Shown: positions 57,375-64,000 of the stretch, piece after piece
Layout of the letters: each line of letters begins with the position of its first letter
Numbering within the stretch: the stretch's first letter is position 1
Origin: Candidatus Solirubrobacter pratensis
GTDB lineage: Bacteria > Actinomycetota > Thermoleophilia > Solirubrobacterales > Solirubrobacteraceae
DNA length: 64,000 nt
Assembly (NCBI RefSeq): GCF_000425945.1
Contig: NZ_AUEK01000007.1
Coordinates: forward strand, 310,001 to 374,000
Direction of reading: 5' to 3'
Translations under genes and position numbers: made by a program
Notes under the pieces: generated by a model
The model's database searches: none
What the model was told of the DNA's origin: nothing
The model's input: only the letters and a program-made list of their open reading frames with translations

Positions 57375-60364
57375 TACCTAGTCTTGCTCACCGAGAGGCC
57401 CGGCAAGGCCCATAGCTCCTCCGTCGTGAGCGGGTAGTACTCACGGAGAAGCTGCATGATCGTCATGCCCGGGGCGCCTACGTCATCCGTGCCGTCCTCG
57501 TGCGAGAACGCGGGCGCCGGATCGCCAAGCGCGGCCACGCGAGCGAACGCCTCTAGGTTGTCCCCGTCTTCATCACGACGCGGGCGTGGCTTGGATACGA
57601 GGAGGTCACTACCCCTGAACTTCAGGTCGATGTGAGCGCCCTTCGGCTTCCCCGGGCCATACGCGACGGTGACATGGGCCTTGTACCCGTCGTGGCGCGA
57701 GACTTCGAGCCCCTTGTCATCCGCGAGGTCCATCAGGCGCTCGGCCTGTTCCTTGGCCTGCGGAGACTTCAGGTAGATGACGATTGCCTTCTCGTCGCCG
57801 TCACCGAACTCGCGGACATCGACGGCCTCGAACGGCACGCCGGTCGTCTTGTACGCCTTGGCCCAGGCATGGACCTCGGGGTCACTCCAGCCGCGCGTGG
57901 CGTAGAGCGCGGTGATGTGGTAGTCGTCGGGGTCCTCGAACTCGGTGCCCTCGGGCCACTCCATCGTCACGAGCCAGTTGGCGATCTGGTTGCGGATGTT
58001 CGCGGGTACACCCCACGCGATGTGTAGCTCGTCGTGGGGCTCGGAGGCGGCCGTCACGGGCGCGTAGATCGGCGTCTCGCGGAAGGGATACTCGTGGCGC
58101 GGGTGCGAGAGCCCGAGCGTGTCGTTGAAGTGCTGCGCGACCTCCTCGGCGGCCGGGTCGGTCGCCTTCCACCACGGCGGCGCGCTCGTCTTCCACTTCT
58201 TGCCCTTCGGGGCGTTGGCCCTCGCGTTCCAGTCGATCAGGTTGTGGTCGAGCGGGTTCAGGACGCGCAGCGCGGAGTGGTCCTGGTGGGAGTCGGGGCC
58301 GCTGCGCTTGTAGTCCCACATCGCCCACTGGAGGCCACCGAGCGGGACGTGCGAGTAGCCTGAAGCATCGCGACGCGCCTGAAGCTCGCGCTCCATGCGG
58401 AAGTAGTCGCGGTTGTTCATCTCTTCCGGCTCGTAGCCGAGCACGTCCATGATGTGGGAGTCGATCGTGGCTAGCTGCGAGCGCATGGGCTGGAGCAGAA
58501 GCCACGCGAACGAGCAGACCTTCGGCCCGACGCCGTAGAGACCCATGTTCAGCACGGCGGCGCGGAAGTGATGACCGGCGGCGTCGTGGTCGTGGATGTC
58601 GCGCAGGGCGGCGTCGAGAAGCTCGTCAGAGCGCTTGGAGATCGCGGCCAGTGCCTTGAGGTGGTCACCCAGCCACGCGGAGTACGCGCCCATGTCCTCG
58701 GGGTTCACGTCGCCGTTGAAGAGATCCGTCACGGTCGGGTCGACGTCCTCGGACTGGAGCGACACCTGGCCCGGCGGATGTACCTGCTTGGCCCCGAAGC
58801 GGAACGCCTCTTGCGTGCCGTAGTCCGTCGCCGGATCGAAGCTCGGGTTGATGATCGCTTCGAGGTGCTGCTTGACCTTCTGCCCCGCCTTGATCTCGAT
58901 CTGCGAGATCGTCGTCTTCTTCTCGTCGGGGACGTTGGCTTCCTTGGCGGCAAGCTCGGCGGCGACCTTGCGCTTCTCGTCTTCGAGCAGGATCCGCACG
59001 AACTGCTCGGCGCGCGCGAGGCACTGATCGTGGTTCCACTCGGGGTGCTTGGTCTGGAGATAGCGCGCGTAGTCACGCTCGGCCTCGTAGTAGACCTTGT
59101 GCGCGTTGACGGGGATCTTGCGGGCGGCGTTCCACGCCACGCGGTTCTGCTCCAGCACGCGGTGGTACTCGTGGGGGTCATCGGTGAGGTGCGCCGTGTC
59201 GGCCAGGTGCTGGTAGTGGATCGCGTTCCACTTGAGGTTCTTCTGCGGTGAGAGCAGGACGACGGCGAACGCGTTGACGATCGCCTTCTTCATCATCTCG
59301 CGGTTCGGCGTGCCGTCCGGGCGCGTGATGTGCTCCCAGCCGGAGTTCAGGCGGTGCACCATGTCCTTTGCGGTCACGCCATCGGCGTTCGCGCGGTCCC
59401 ACCCGAGCGGGTCACCCCAGTCGGTGTAGGCCGCGCCGCTCTCGGGCACGTCTCCGCGCTCGACGGGCGCGTAGCCGGACTCCCACCCCGCATTAGGGTC
59501 AAGCACGGCGGCGGTCTTGGCCTGCGGTAGCTCGACCGGCGCGAGCGCCTGCGACGGGTGCACGCCGTCGTGCCCCGGCCCGTTGCCCTCGGCCTGCGCC
59601 TCCTCAGAGAACACGTCATCGAGGAAGGCGATCTTCTGATCGCTCGGCACGCCGGGCTGATAGGTGACAAACGCGGTCCGCCCGATGCACTCCGTGAACA
59701 GCGCCTTCTGGGCCGTGGGGGAGAGGAGCGGCAGGTGCTGCGCGCACGCCTGGTTCTCGCCGTGCCAGCCGAAGTCCGAGCCCGCTGCGGCGTGCCCCAG
59801 CACCTGGTGGACGATCCGGAAGTCGACCACCTGCTCGGGTGACCAGACGGGATGGATGGCGTTTGAGCGCGAGACGAACAGGTGCCCCTTCTTGATGTCC
59901 TTGAAGAGGTCGTCGGGGCCGTCGTAGGGCGTCGGGTTGTCTACGATCTCGATCTGAAGCTGGTCGGCCAGCGTCTCGACGCGCCGCTTGGAGTCGTGGG
60001 CTAGCTCCTGCCACGCGGAGACGGCCTTGGGGTCATAGATCGGCGCCTTGGCGTACGCCTGCGCGACCTCGGCTAGCTGGTCGGTCCACGTCTTGCTCCA
60101 CGCGCTCTGGCGCGTGCGGATGAAGTCCAGCCGCGTGACGGCCATCAGCACGGCCGCGACGGCGGTCTCCGGCGTGGCCCCGACCTTCTTGACCTTCTGC
60201 CCGTTGACGGGGTTCTTGGCCTCGGCCTCATAGCCGCCGCTCGTGGGCTTGACCTTCGTGACCTCCCATCCTCGGGAGTGGATCGCGCCGTAGAGGGAGT
60301 CAATCGGTGTCGTGACGCCCATGAACGTCGCGGTCACGTCGAAGCCTGTGTTCTCAGTCCACAT
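57374..60364 (-). CDS. Giant multidomain virion protein with HhH-GPD-like and 2H-phosphoesterase-like domains
   Basis: A 996-residue protein in the head module. Residues 1-80 form a small alpha/beta domain. A conserved His-rich region lies at 180-235 (VHQVLGHAAAGSDFGWHGEN). Residues about 560-645 match a HhH-GPD glycosylase core: LNMGLYGVGPKVCSFAWLLL and ATIDSHIMDVLG, with Lys615 and Asp635 in catalytic positions. The C-terminus has two HxT motifs, YHITALYA (816-818) and AHVTVAYGPG (897-899), separated by about 80 residues, the 2H phosphoesterase signature. The combination resembles 'polyvalent' proteins injected with phage DNA. I cannot tell its true partners. Start ATG 60364 is preceded by a terminator-free spacer. 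Confidence 0.7.
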   Translation of the reverse strand: MWTENTGFDVTATFMGVTTPIDSLYGAIHSRGWEVTKVKPTSGGYEAEAKNPVNGQKVKKVGATPETAVAAVLMAVTRLDFIRTRQSAWSKTWTDQLAEVAQAYAKAPIYDPKAVSAWQELAHDSKRRVETLADQLQIEIVDNPTPYDGPDDLFKDIKKGHLFVSRSNAIHPVWSPEQVVDFRIVHQVLGHAAAGSDFGWHGENQACAQHLPLLSPTAQKALFTECIGRTAFVTYQPGVPSDQKIAFLDDVFSEEAQAEGNGPGHDGVHPSQALAPVELPQAKTAAVLDPNAGWESGYAPVERGDVPESGAAYTDWGDPLGWDRANADGVTAKDMVHRLNSGWEHITRPDGTPNREMMKKAIVNAFAVVLLSPQKNLKWNAIHYQHLADTAHLTDDPHEYHRVLEQNRVAWNAARKIPVNAHKVYYEAERDYARYLQTKHPEWNHDQCLARAEQFVRILLEDEKRKVAAELAAKEANVPDEKKTTISQIEIKAGQKVKQHLEAIINPSFDPATDYGTQEAFRFGAKQVHPPGQVSLQSEDVDPTVTDLFNGDVNPEDMGAYSAWLGDHLKALAAISKRSDELLDAALRDIHDHDAAGHHFRAAVLNMGLYGVGPKVCSFAWLLLQPMRSQLATIDSHIMDVLGYEPEEMNNRDYFRMERELQARRDASGYSHVPLGGLQWAMWDYKRSGPDSHQDHSALRVLNPLDHNLIDWNARANAPKGKKWKTSAPPWWKATDPAAEEVAQHFNDTLGLSHPRHEYPFRETPIYAPVTAASEPHDELHIAWGVPANIRNQIANWLVTMEWPEGTEFEDPDDYHITALYATRGWSDPEVHAWAKAYKTTGVPFEAVDVREFGDGDEKAIVIYLKSPQAKEQAERLMDLADDKGLEVSRHDGYKAHVTVAYGPGKPKGAHIDLKFRGSDLLVSKPRPRRDEDGDNLEAFARVAALGDPAPAFSHEDGTDDVGAPGMTIMQLLREYYPLTTEELWALPGLSVSKTR

Positions 60365-60382
60365 CTATCTTTACCCAAAGGA

Positions 60383-60410
60383 AGAGCCCCGCTTTCGCGG
60401 GGCTCTCTCG
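60383..60410 (-). terminator. Terminator after the small two-helix membrane protein
   Basis: Stem AGAGCCCCGC (60383-60392) pairs with GCGGGGCTCT (60397-60406), loop TTTC. On the minus strand it is followed by TCCTTTGGG. It lies just past the stop at 60412 and shields the 996-residue gene from upstream transcription. Confidence 0.75.
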
Positions 60411-60411
60411 C

Positions 60412-60606
60412 CTACTTGCGTCGGAGGCGGCGATCCAATCGGCGGTGCAGACGGTCGAGGTCGTAGATCACGACGAAGAGCATCGCGACGATGATGGCGA
60501 GGTCGCCCCGTACCTCATGGCCCTGGATGAACAGCACGGCCGCCGCGCCGAGGTTCGCGAACATGGCCGCGAGGAAGAGCAGGATACGAAGGTCATCTTT
60601 GGTCAT
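60412..60606 (-). CDS. Small two-helix membrane protein, holin-like
   Basis: A 64-residue protein with two hydrophobic segments, RILLFLAAMFANLGAAAVLF and DLAIIVAMLFVVIYDL, separated by a short polar loop, and a basic C-terminus (LDRLHRRLDRRLRRK). The size and topology fit a class II holin, and a membrane protein with a zinc-peptidase gene follow upstream in transcription order, but no lysin lies next to it. The gene overlaps the 54-residue gene by 14 bases. A holin role is suggestive, not shown. Confidence 0.6.
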   Translation of the reverse strand: MTKDDLRILLFLAAMFANLGAAAVLFIQGHEVRGDLAIIVAMLFVVIYDLDRLHRRLDRRLRRK

Positions 60607-60757
60607 GCCAAATCCGTTCTACCTCGTCGCGAGGTACGCCGTATTGACGGGAAACGAGCGTGACGGCGCAATCGTCACAGAGGGCCATCGAGACGAGCGC
60701 ATCGACGGCGATGCGTACCTTCTCGACGCACTCCTCGGGGGTGAGGCCAGACAGCAC
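60593..60757 (-). CDS. Small hypothetical protein with CxxC
   Basis: A 54-residue protein from GTG 60757 (TAGTG: start shares G with the stop of the upstream gene), so it is coupled to it. It is helical (TPEECVEKVRIAVDALVSMA) with CDDC, a possible metal or redox site, and a C-terminal VSRQYGVPRDEVERIW that resembles a small helix-turn-helix. Function unknown. Confidence 0.5.
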   Translation of the reverse strand: MLSGLTPEECVEKVRIAVDALVSMALCDDCAVTLVSRQYGVPRDEVERIWHDQR

Positions 60758-61209
60758 TACTTGTCCGTTCCGACCGTGCTGCCGACCGTCTGCACGAGCG
60801 GGACGCCGTTGGCGCCGACCGGGATGTACACCTGCGAGTGCGACGGCGAGTTGGCCATCTTCATCTGCGCCTGGATCGCCTCCCACTGCACGTAGAGCGG
60901 GTTCAGCGTCTTGCTGATCTCATCCTGGGCCTTGCGGATGCCGGTGGCGGCGATGAAGCGCTGGTCGGCCTGCGCCTGCACCGTGGCGTCCTGGGCGGCG
61001 ATCACGCGGGCCTGCTGCTGGGCGGTACGGATGTTGATCGTCGTGACCTTCACGCGGTTGTTGGCGTCCGCGCGCTTTTGTGAGCGGCTCCACGCCTTGA
61101 TCCCCGTGAGTCCGCCGAGCAATAGCCCGACGATGAGCGCGATGCCCACGACAACGGCGAGGGTGGCCAAGGCACCCGCGAGGATGTCGCCTGATTTGCT
61201 GGTCTTCAC
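60757..61209 (-). CDS. Membrane-anchored coiled-coil protein
   Basis: A 150-residue protein. A single N-terminal transmembrane segment (LAGALATLAVVVGIALIVGL, residues 10-30) is followed by a helical, Ala/Gln/Arg-rich region (RTAQQQARVIAAQDATVQAQ) that looks like the coiled-coil section of prohibitin/SPFH-type membrane proteins, though the SPFH domain itself is missing. It lies between the metallopeptidase and small membrane genes. It might be a spanin-like or membrane-remodelling protein; this is inference from layout. Confidence 0.6.
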   Translation of the reverse strand: MKTSKSGDILAGALATLAVVVGIALIVGLLLGGLTGIKAWSRSQKRADANNRVKVTTINIRTAQQQARVIAAQDATVQAQADQRFIAATGIRKAQDEISKTLNPLYVQWEAIQAQMKMANSPSHSQVYIPVGANGVPLVQTVGSTVGTDK

Positions 61210-61628
61210 ATTCTCTCCAGTACGCGATCTTCGAAGCCCTCGGCGTCACGCTCGGACTCCCAATGGTCAAGCGGTGCGGTCGTCATCACGCCGTAGCGCT
61301 TGCGACCACGGTGAAACTGCCCGATGTGCCGAAGCTCATGGGCCGTGAGGCGGATGATGTCCTCGTCCCCGCACTCGTCCCCGATGCGGAGGGTGATGAG
61401 GCCGTCAGGGTGCGCGTGGGTGATGTAACCCTGGCGCGAGCGACTGTGGACCTCCGGGACGGCCCAGCCCGAGTAGCGGTCGAAATGGGGGTTACGCGTG
61501 ACCTCTACCCGGAGACCTCTCAGGCGGATGTCGCGATCGAGCCTGACCGCGACATCCTTGATCTGCCGGATGTGAGAGGTCACCTCGGGGCGATACCGCA
61601 GCATCCCCGGCGAGAGGTACAGGTCCAC
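61206..61628 (-). CDS. HExxH zinc metallopeptidase-like protein
   Basis: About 140 residues from GTG 61628. HELRHIGQFHRG carries the HExxH zinc-binding motif (near residue 98), and a Glu in ESERDAEGFE, about 30 residues on, fits the third ligand. The domain is small and lacks a signal peptide, resembling SprT/Ku-like or minimal gluzincin domains found in phages. Possible targets: host proteins, virion proteins or cell-wall peptides. An ATG-led longer frame (61694) is arginine-rich and lies inside the dUTPase gene, so the internal GTG is preferred. Confidence 0.7.
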   Translation of the reverse strand: MDLYLSPGMLRYRPEVTSHIRQIKDVAVRLDRDIRLRGLRVEVTRNPHFDRYSGWAVPEVHSRSRQGYITHAHPDGLITLRIGDECGDEDIIRLTAHELRHIGQFHRGRKRYGVMTTAPLDHWESERDAEGFEDRVLERM

Positions 61629-61630
61629 GG

Positions 61631-62119
61631 CTAGTTGGTGCCGGTAGAGCCGAGACCGCCGCGCGAGGCGCCCATGGCGTCCACTTCCCTCCACGTGACC
61701 TCGCGCGAGATCGGCACGAAGATGCCCTGCGCGACTCGCGTCCCGGCCGGGATCGTCGCCCAGCGCTTGGCGCTCGGGTTATGCAGCAGCAGCCGAAGCT
61801 CGTCCTCGTCGCCGGAGTAGTCTTCATCTACGACGCCGACCGTGTTGGCGAGCTTGACGCCCCACTTGACAAACGTCGAGGAGCGCGGGGCGACGAGCAG
61901 CATGTGCTCGGGCGGCGTGGCGATCACGAGCCCGAGCCCGACGACCTCGGTGGCGAGGTTGGCGATCGTCACGTCGTCGGGCACGCGGAGATCAAAGCCC
62001 GCCGAGCGCGATGTGCCCCAGGTGGGAAGCTCCACGTCGTCGCGCAGGCGCTTGATGCGGACTAGGCCCGCGTGCCACTCGGCGTCCTGCGCCGAGTACC
62101 AATCTGGCGTCGAGTGCAT
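61631..62119 (-). CDS. dut: dUTPase
   Basis: A 162-residue deoxyuridine triphosphatase. All five motifs are present: RSAGFDLRV, APRSSTFVKWG, NTVGVVDEDYSGDEDELRL, PAGTRVAQGIFV and SRGGLGSTG. It hydrolyses dUTP to dUMP, supplying the ThyX at 4756 with substrate and keeping uracil out of DNA. The N-terminus has 22 extra residues before the common start. The ATG at 62119 has no ribosome-binding site and stands 2 bases from the inverted repeat at 62121-62163, so regulation at that repeat is likely. Confidence 0.92.
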   Translation of the reverse strand: MHSTPDWYSAQDAEWHAGLVRIKRLRDDVELPTWGTSRSAGFDLRVPDDVTIANLATEVVGLGLVIATPPEHMLLVAPRSSTFVKWGVKLANTVGVVDEDYSGDEDELRLLLHNPSAKRWATIPAGTRVAQGIFVPISREVTWREVDAMGASRGGLGSTGTN

Positions 62120-62120
62120 A

Positions 62121-62163
62121 GTTTCAGGCTGGCAAACTCAAATCGAGTTTGCAAGACTGAAAC
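62121..62163. repeat. 43-base symmetric inverted repeat upstream of dUTPase
   Basis: Symmetric layout: GTTTCAG (7), spacer GCTG (4), GCAAACTC (8), centre AAATC (5), GAGTTTGC (8), spacer AAGA (4), CTGAAAC (7). Both arms match exactly over 15 paired bases; the spacers do not pair. AT-rich compared with its surroundings, and it starts 1 base after the dUTPase ATG (upstream on the minus strand). It could be an operator for a dimeric repressor or an RNA stem controlling translation. Confidence 0.7.
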
Positions 62164-62178
62164 TCTAAGTAGGGTCGG

Positions 62179-62196
62179 ATGACCACCCGAGAGTGG
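62179..62196 (-). terminator. Hairpin after the window-edge gene
   Basis: GACCAC (62179-62184) pairs with GTGGTC (62191-62196), loop CCGAGA, within 10 bases of the stop at 62205. No strong T-run follows on the minus strand, so termination is uncertain. It separates the window-edge gene from dUTPase. Confidence 0.4.
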
Positions 62197-62204
62197 TCAT
62201 GCGA

Positions 62205-64000
62205 CTACCCCCCGTGCCCGAACTCCTTGGCCAGCGCCTGCACGACCTTACGGCTGATAAACGGGTCCCCGACCGGCTCCAGGTCGTGGTTGAACAGCCG
62301 GTAGCCGCCGCCGATCGGGTACGCGTAGCCGTGGTGCAGATCGGGTTCTCCGATCCGGCGGCCGAGGTCTTCGTGCGTCGTCACGTGCGCGGGGTGCCCG
62401 TCCCACTCGTGCGCGAGGTGCACCTGCGCCGTCTGCGGCGAGAACGCCCACAGATAGCGGTCGGGATCAAACGTGCGCGCGATCTTGGCGAACGTGCCCT
62501 GCCCCGGCTCCGGCGGCGGCTCGGGGAGCTTGACGAAGTGCGGGATGACGCTCGGGGGGTGCCCGCTGGTCGTGGTCCACGGTTCGGTGCTGACGATCCG
62601 GCCCTTGGTCAACTCCGGCTCACGGTGCGGGTGGATATGGCGCAACGCGTACTCGGTGCCCGCCGGGTAGCGGTCAAGGCCCGGCGGCCCCATGTGACCC
62701 CACGCGGGCTGAAAGCCCTCTAGCTCACCGTGTAGCTCGTTGGTGTAGCCCTCGGGTCCGGCGTGGTGCGGAGAGATCGTCTGGTAGAGCGCGCTCGCGA
62801 GCCGCGAAGGGTTGTGCTCGTGGTACATCTCGCCCTCGGCCCACTCATACTCGTCGCTCAAGTTCTTCCAGTAGTCCCGCAGCGCCTCCTCCTGCTCCTC
62901 GGGCGTCTCGTGGTCGTACTCGACCGGCCGCCCGTGCGCCGACTCGTAGAGGTCACGCAGGCGCTCGGGATCCTCGTCCCAGGACTCACCCGGCCACGAC
63001 GGAAGATTCTCGCGCCATCCCTGCTTGTCTAGCTCGTGGTCGGCGTACTCCCCGTAACCCTCGACGGCTTCGGCCAACTGGGGAAGCTCGCCTCGGCGCA
63101 GCGCCTCGCGATAGAGCGCCGTGACCTCATCGTCGTCGTGGGGCGAGGTGGTGTAGTTGTTGCGGTCGTGGTAACTGCGCGGGCGCAGCAGCGACTCGAT
63201 CGTGGAGCGGTAGTCGATCGGGCGCGGCGGCTCCACGAGACCGTAGTCGCCGTGGACACCGTAACCACCGTGGTCCGGGTCCTCGTAGTCGCCGTCGTCC
63301 TCGTCGTCGCCCTCTTCGGCGGTGGGCATGATGTCGCGGATGTGGTCCATCGGGCGCGTCTCGCGCTCCCAGTTCGGGCGCGTCGCCTCGGGGAACGTCT
63401 GGAACCAGTCCTTCATCCGCGCCTGGTACTCGGGCTTGGGCACCGAGTTGCCCTTACCCTGAATCTGCTCGATCCTCGCCTGCTCGGGCGAGGAACGGAC
63501 CCCCCAGCGCTCGATGGCGGGGTCCTCCTCGCGGAGCATGTCGCGGTACTCGGTCGGCGTGTGGAAGCCGCCCGTGTTGTTGACGTACTGCGTCGGCCGC
63601 ATCTCCATCGTGACATGCGGCTTGCTCTGGGGATCCCGCAGCGAGTAGATCATCGTCTCGTCACGCCCCACGGCGTCCTGGTACTGCGGCCAGTTCACGC
63701 AGATCGGTGTACCCTCGGGATTCCCCGGCGTGGGGTCACCGCGCATGTGCCACGCCTCGAAGTCAAGCGGCGTACCCGTCGGGAGCTTACGCAGCGTCCA
63801 GCCGTCCGGCCAGGAGTGGACGACCTCGCCGCCATGGCGACCTTCCTCGATCGCCTCTTCCTTCTGGCGCCTGGCCTTCTCCCGCTCGTAGGTGGCCACC
63901 TCCTCCGGCAGGTCATGGACCTTCAACTGCTCAAGCGGCACTCTCCGACGATCGGGCTGGTGATACCAGTCGGCCCAGTGGTTCAGCGTGTTCGGACTCA
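62205..64000 (-). CDS. Large hypothetical virion/internal protein (partial, runs off window)
   Basis: The reading frame is open from its stop (62205) to the window end, 598 codons at least. A GTG at 63941 gives a 578-residue version, but upstream codons up to 64000 (LNHWADWYHQPDRRR) are clearly protein-like, so the true start is outside. The protein is very acidic and Tyr/Asp/Glu/Pro-rich (EEGDDEDDGDYEDPDHGGYG), with repeated HxxH clusters and a C-terminal domain (GYAYPIGGGYRLFNHDLEPV). No enzyme motif is recognised. It resembles the 996-residue protein in style and is probably another internal or injected head protein. Confidence 0.6.
   Translation of the reverse strand, partial: SPNTLNHWADWYHQPDRRRVPLEQLKVHDLPEEVATYEREKARRQKEEAIEEGRHGGEVVHSWPDGWTLRKLPTGTPLDFEAWHMRGDPTPGNPEGTPICVNWPQYQDAVGRDETMIYSLRDPQSKPHVTMEMRPTQYVNNTGGFHTPTEYRDMLREEDPAIERWGVRSSPEQARIEQIQGKGNSVPKPEYQARMKDWFQTFPEATRPNWERETRPMDHIRDIMPTAEEGDDEDDGDYEDPDHGGYGVHGDYGLVEPPRPIDYRSTIESLLRPRSYHDRNNYTTSPHDDDEVTALYREALRRGELPQLAEAVEGYGEYADHELDKQGWRENLPSWPGESWDEDPERLRDLYESAHGRPVEYDHETPEEQEEALRDYWKNLSDEYEWAEGEMYHEHNPSRLASALYQTISPHHAGPEGYTNELHGELEGFQPAWGHMGPPGLDRYPAGTEYALRHIHPHREPELTKGRIVSTEPWTTTSGHPPSVIPHFVKLPEPPPEPGQGTFAKIARTFDPDRYLWAFSPQTAQVHLAHEWDGHPAHVTTHEDLGRRIGEPDLHHGYAYPIGGGYRLFNHDLEPVGDPFISRKVVQALAKEFGHGG

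Noticed and set aside
62121..62163. LexA/SOS box upstream of dUTPase
   Set aside because: Arms do not match GAAC-N4-GTTC or related actinobacterial LexA boxes; kept only as an unknown inverted repeat.
1..64000. CRISPR array, integrase or attachment sites
   Set aside because: No run of spaced direct repeats, tyrosine or serine recombinase motif, or tRNA-associated core site was seen.

Overview
The window is a GC-rich stretch of a large, lytic-looking tailed phage with a contractile tail (myovirus type). A tail sheath, a tube-like protein, a gp25-like baseplate wedge protein, a baseplate J protein and a lysozyme-bearing hub show this. Several features point to an actinobacterial host: strong use of GTG and TTG starts, ThyX instead of ThyA, an Rpf-like secreted muralytic protein, and a secreted collagen-like protein carrying the [12 protein letters not shown] repeat type that I associate with Thermoleophilia and related actinobacteria. 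The exact host is inference. No integrase, excisionase, attachment site, tRNA or CRISPR array was seen. Terminase large subunit and portal are absent and presumably lie outside the window.

Region 1 (1-19287, plus strand) is a tightly packed early/replication block in which most genes overlap by 1-20 bases. It holds small regulators and zinc-finger proteins, a P-loop NTPase, a DnaC-like loader, a DnaB-like helicase, ThyX, a DnaG-like primase with TOPRIM, a possible single-strand-binding protein, RNase H, a PD-(D/E)xK-like protein, a DnaE-type polymerase, RecA, two further PD-(D/E)xK nucleases, RuvC, a sigma-region-4-like protein and an SNF2-like helicase. Together these form a largely self-sufficient replication and recombination machine, with ThyX, and dUTPase elsewhere, protecting thymidylate supply.

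Region 2 (19284-42351, minus strand) is the tail operon. Read in transcription order, from high to low coordinates, it runs: connector/neck proteins, sheath, tube, terminator, tail assembly chaperone with a likely -1 frameshift, tape measure, hub-associated proteins, baseplate hub with two cell-wall-degrading domains, tail-collar protein, gp25-like wedge, baseplate J, then four large distal proteins with discoidin-like, PKD and lectin-like domains. It meets the replication block at overlapping stop codons (19284-19287).

Region 3 (36670-36864, 42383-44249 and 45909-48463, plus strand) consists of islands placed against the direction of the structural genes. They look like morons: a small membrane protein with its own promoter, a soluble FtsH-like AAA+ metalloprotease, an Rpf-like lysin, a promoter-terminator pair that could make a short RNA, a secreted collagen-like protein with its own promoter and terminator, and a SAM methyltransferase.

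Region 4 (48537-64000, minus strand) is the head module plus a small late cluster: major capsid protein, decoration-like protein, a fused prohead-protease/scaffold-like protein, very large acidic zinc-ribbon proteins, a 996-residue multidomain protein with HhH-GPD-like and 2H-phosphoesterase-like domains (probably a virion-packaged 'polyvalent' protein), small membrane proteins, an HExxH metallopeptidase, dUTPase preceded by a 43-base symmetric inverted repeat, and a large protein that runs off the window edge. The most unusual items are the FtsH-like protease, the HhH/2H fusion protein, the frameshifted chaperone and the inverted repeat.
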